From: Streptomyces sp. TRM70350
GTDB lineage: Bacteria; Actinomycetota; Actinomycetes; Streptomycetales; Streptomycetaceae
NCBI RefSeq assembly: GCF_019219825.1
Contig: NZ_JAHUXH010000029.1
Location: 1 to 64,000 of the forward strand
Direction of reading: 5' to 3'
DNA length: 64,000 nucleotides
Shown: piece by piece, positions 62,565 through 64,000 of the stretch
Numbering within the stretch: the first letter of the stretch is position 1
How the letters are laid out: each line of letters starts with the position of its first letter
Translations under genes and position numbers: made by a program
The notes under the pieces: generated by a model
The model's input: the letters and a program-made list of their open reading frames with translations, nothing else
Told to the model about the DNA's origin: nothing
Database searches by the model: none

Positions 62565-62592
62565 AGTATCTTCACTCTTGAACCACTGTCAC
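62565..62592 (-). promoter_or_regulatory. Possible HrdB-type promoter
   Basis: On the minus strand GTGACA (62592-62587) stands 16 bp before GATACT (62570-62565), close to the vegetative consensus; the start point would be near 62558, 80 bp before the GTG at 62477. GTTCAAG and CTCGAAC around it form a near-perfect dyad. Confidence 0.5.
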
Positions 62593-62739
62593 CATGTCTT
62601 TCCAGCCAGTCTCCTGGCATATTCACCGCGCGTATTGGCCGGAATGCCATGGGTGAGGAGTGCAGGCCGGAGGGTACGGATCTTCGCCCTCGACCGGAGC
62701 GAGAGCCTCCGCGATGAGTTTCTTCCCGCTTACGGGGTC

Positions 62740-62990
62740 CGATGAGCCAAGCATTTCCCTGGTGCCTTTCGAAAGTTCTGGTCTCGTTTCTCCGGGATCG
62801 CGCAGCGGATACCGCGCTTGCGCAGGCAGGTGCGGTTCGCGCGGGAGCCGTACGCCTTGTCGGAACGGACCCTGTCCGGCCGTATCCGGTGCCCCGGGAA
62901 CGTCCGAGCCCGTGATCGTCGGGCTCGGTGAACACACCGCCTGGCAGCTCGGCTCCGTCAGGTCGTGACGCCCGGATCAGGCCAACAGCA
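62740..62990 (-). mobile_element. IS5-family transposase remnant
   Basis: The minus strand reads GHRIRPDRVRSDKAYGSRAN then RTCLRKRGIRCAIPEKRDQ (about 62880-62780), the conserved middle of IS5-type DDE transposases. Upstream residues such as ELPGGVFTEPDDHGLG are in another frame and the C-terminal part is missing. No terminal repeats seen, so a dead fragment. Confidence 0.7.
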
Positions 62991-63132
62991 CAACAGCCGC
63001 AGGGTCCCCTGGGCTTGCAAGGCCATGACGACCCGGTCCCGCGTTCCACCGGCTGGTTCAACCGGAGAGAGCGGATGCACCCCTGGCGTGGCCCGCCGGG
63101 GGACGCCCGGTCGCCGGAGTGCTGCGCATCGG

Positions 63133-63480
63133 CTATCCGGTGTGCGGGGGGCTGTGGCGTGGATTCGTGGCGGGGGTGACGTGCTCGCCGGGTGGGTGGA
63201 TCGGCGCGGAGGTGACAACGGTGGTGGCACCCGTGCGGGCGGCAAAGCGTTTCAGGTGGGGGTTGGTGCGGGCGGGCAGCAGGACGGTGACGCTCTGGTA
63301 GGGCCCGGCTGCGGTGAGGGCGCCGGTGTGGGCGGCGAGGACGGCGTCGGCCTGGCGGGCTTGGCGGCGGGCGTGGGCGAGGCGGAGCAGGGCGTTGATG
63401 CTGAAGCCGGTGGAGCGCAAGGCGACCGCGGCGATCAGCGCGGCGCCGGTGCGGGCGCTCTGCCCGGCACGGGCAGCCAC
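63133..63480 (-). CDS. Hypothetical protein next to the repeat array
   Basis: 115 residues from GTG 63480. Third codon positions are nearly all G or C, so it is a good coding candidate. Text: ALIAAVALRSTGFSINALLR, LAHARRQARQADAVLAAHTG, VTVLLPARTNPHLKRFAART. Helical first half, charged; no known family. Its first codons resemble the 108-bp repeat unit immediately upstream, so the repeat may have grown from the 5' end or the leader of this gene. Confidence 0.45.
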   Translation of the reverse strand: MAARAGQSARTGAALIAAVALRSTGFSINALLRLAHARRQARQADAVLAAHTGALTAAGPYQSVTVLLPARTNPHLKRFAARTGATTVVTSAPIHPPGEHVTPATNPRHSPPHTG

Positions 63481-63513
63481 CCCCCGGCCGACACGGGCGC
63501 CGGTGAGGGCCCT

Positions 63514-64000
63514 CAGCCCGGCGCAGGCGGGACGCCTCCCGGTCGGCGCGGGCCCCGGCGCAGGCGGCTCCGCCCCGCGCGGGCAACCACCCCCGGGCGA
63601 CACGGGCGCCAGCGCGGACCCTCAGCCCAGCACGGGCAGCCACCCCCCGGTCGGCGCGGACCCCGGCACAGGCGACTCCGCCCCGCGCGGGCAACCACCC
63701 CCGGCCGACACGGGCGCCAGCGCGGACCCTCAGCCCAGCACGGGCAGCCACCCCCCGGTCGGCGCGGGCCCCGGCACAGGCGACTCCGCCCCGCGCGGGC
63801 AACCACCCCCGGCCGACACGGGCGCCAGCGCGGACCCTCAGCCCAGCACGGGCAGCCACCCCCCGGTCGGCGCGGGCCCCGGCGCAGGCGACTCCGCCCG
63901 GCACGGGCAACCACCCCCGGCCGACACGGACCCCGGCACAGGCCCTCAGCCCGGCGCAGGCGGGACGGCTCCCGGTCGGCGCGGGCGCGCCTGTGTCGAT
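63514..64000. repeat. 108-bp tandem repeat with internal half-repeats, running off the edge
   Basis: Units begin at 63514 (109 bp), 63623, 63731, 63839 and 63947. Each consists of two diverged half-units of about 54 bp (CGGGCAGCCACCCCCCGG and CGGGCAACCACCCCCGGC). Later copies are almost identical. Because 108 is a multiple of 3, all minus-strand frames stay open, giving a 36-residue Ala/Arg/Gly-rich repeat in one of them; this does not look like a real protein. Confidence 0.9.

Noticed and set aside
62285..63910. 541-codon repetitive minus-strand frame
   Set aside because: It is open only because the 108-bp repeat is a multiple of three; below the repeats it crosses the IS remnant in a meaningless frame.
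63514..64000. CRISPR array at the 108-bp repeat
   Set aside because: The repeat units are longer than CRISPR repeats, directly adjacent, and no spacers differ between them.

Overview
The window is chromosomal DNA from an actinobacterium, almost certainly a Streptomyces. The base composition is very GC-rich and codon third positions are nearly all G or C. Lineage markers present are an SsgA-like sporulation protein, a melC1-melC2 tyrosinase operon, a streptophobe-type membrane protein, the GlgE-pathway trehalose/glycogen genes, a clpP3-clpP4-popR locus and several SigB/SigF-family stress sigma factors with anti-sigma-like ATPases. About 85-90% of the window is coding.

Left part (1-12 kb). The 3' end of a trehalose synthase is followed by maltokinase and branching enzyme, the TreS-Mak-GlgB half of the GlgE alpha-glucan route. 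A YbdK-type carboxylate-amine ligase, a tail-anchored small protein and an acyl-CoA synthetase follow. Then come two convergent HATPase (anti-sigma type) genes, a PRC-barrel protein, a STAS anti-anti-sigma factor behind a possible SigB-type promoter, and a type-II NADH dehydrogenase. The following 0.7 kb is non-coding and carries a 61-bp tandem repeat.

Middle (12-38 kb). A SigB/F/G-type sigma factor lies next to another HATPase gene, followed by an Orn/Lys/Arg decarboxylase, a cNMP-binding protein, an MFS exporter, and a divergent LysE exporter/ArgP-type regulator pair with a dyad between them. Next are housekeeping and detoxification genes: an L,D-transpeptidase-like lipoprotein, a TetR-FAD dehydrogenase pair with a doubled operator, AlkB, an MBL hydrolase, DUF4032 and UspA. 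A decayed response regulator/thioredoxin reductase follows. A TerD-CAP-CAP fusion and AIM24 come next, then a TPR protein translationally coupled to a polyprenyl synthetase behind a GTATAC dyad, and a transmembrane pseudokinase. An F420-type oxidoreductase, an SsgA-like protein, a collapsed DUF2238 gene and an aldo/keto reductase complete the block.

Right part (38-64 kb). The melanin operon is followed by a peptidoglycan amidase, an M1 peptidase, a CAP protein, a His/Gly/Asn-rich secreted protein, RNase H, two VOC proteins, an alcohol dehydrogenase, a phytase-like esterase, an SGNH lipoprotein, a phosphotransferase and an epoxide hydrolase. The clpP3-clpP4-popR locus comes next: clpP3 has a one-base frameshift, ClpP4 lacks its catalytic His, and a PopR box lies upstream. 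A second stress sigma factor and HATPase pair follows, then a streptophobe, a 1.3-kb graveyard of frameshifted genes, an FHA-ABC transporter, an IS5-like remnant and a 108-bp tandem repeat running off the right edge.

Themes: stress partner-switching parts (two sigma factors, four HATPases, one STAS protein) are spread across the window, and gene decay is concentrated in four spots. No CRISPR array, prophage, rRNA or tRNA gene was recognised.
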